A stretch of DNA of 5,639 nucleotides, from NCBI GenBank assembly GCA_012515645.1, contig JAAYXY010000003.1, positions 1-5,639 of the forward strand. Reading direction: 5' to 3'. Positions 5,597 to 5,639 of the stretch are shown in pieces. The position numbers and the translations under genes are program-made. Under the pieces are notes generated by a model. It ran no database searches. It had not been told where the DNA came from and worked only from the letters and a program-made list of their open reading frames with translations. Positions within the stretch are counted from its first letter, which is position 1; every line of letters begins with the position of its first letter. Origin of the DNA: Candidatus Peribacteria bacterium (GTDB taxonomy: Bacteria > Patescibacteriota > Gracilibacteria > Peribacterales > Peribacteraceae).

Positions 5597-5639
5597 CTCT
5601 CTCATCCCACTTTATGCATTGGGCATGCCGCATTCCGCA

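Noticed and set aside
5537..5605. N-terminal extension of DnaK starting at ATG 5605
   Set aside because: The extension would be encoded across the CIRCE-like operator and the whole promoter, and the added residues are not found in the DnaK family, which begins M-x-K-I-I-G-I-D-L-G-T-T.
5606..5639. A divergent gene starting at ATG 5614 or the tail of an upstream minus-strand gene
   Set aside because: Fewer than 10 codons are visible and no motif or ribosome-binding site supports either reading.

Overview
The window shows compact bacterial DNA of roughly 50% GC with short intergenic gaps. It holds five protein-coding genes and no RNA genes, insertion sequences or CRISPR arrays that I can see. 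The gene content is mostly housekeeping. The GAPDH and DnaK sequences, the lack of any Shine-Dalgarno motif ahead of all four visible starts, and an uncharacterised Myb/SANT-like small protein together suggest a Candidate Phyla Radiation (Patescibacteria) genome. A Peregrinibacteria/Peribacteria-type lineage would fit the GC content. This placement is inference from sequence feel, not a search. Four long ORFs contain no in-frame TGA, so the UGA=Gly code of Gracilibacteria is not indicated.

Left part, plus strand. Positions 2-244 are the C-terminal 80 residues of an endonuclease IV-like (AP endonuclease) TIM-barrel protein, closed by a clear intrinsic terminator at 241-270. A stretch of about 340 bases without a convincing gene follows (271-614). 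It may hold a decayed or frameshifted small membrane protein, and near its end a -10-like element for the next gene. That gene (615-1811) is a 398-residue MFS transporter. It is followed after 68 bases by gap (1880-2896), an NAD-type glyceraldehyde-3-phosphate dehydrogenase. gap ends in a perfect 20-bp palindrome plus T6 terminator that reaches into the converging gene.

Right part, minus strand. dnaK (5536 to 3584) is a full-length Hsp70 chaperone. Its promoter is a good sigma70-type site whose -10 box lies in the spacer of a CIRCE-like inverted repeat, the operator of the heat-shock repressor HrcA. Downstream of dnaK, 46 bases away, lies a 209-residue protein of unknown function (3537 to 2908). 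It has its own strong consensus promoter placed so close to the ATG that the mRNA should be leaderless or nearly so. It carries a Myb/SANT-like segment and a basic Asn-Gly-repeat tail.

The genes do not form one pathway. They are a DNA repair enzyme, an exporter-like transporter, a central glycolytic enzyme, a chaperone under probable heat-shock control, and a putative nucleic-acid-binding protein. The most interesting signals are regulatory: the symmetric CIRCE variant, the leaderless promoter, the pyrimidine-rich non-Shine-Dalgarno leaders shared by gap and dnaK, and the overlapping convergent gene ends.
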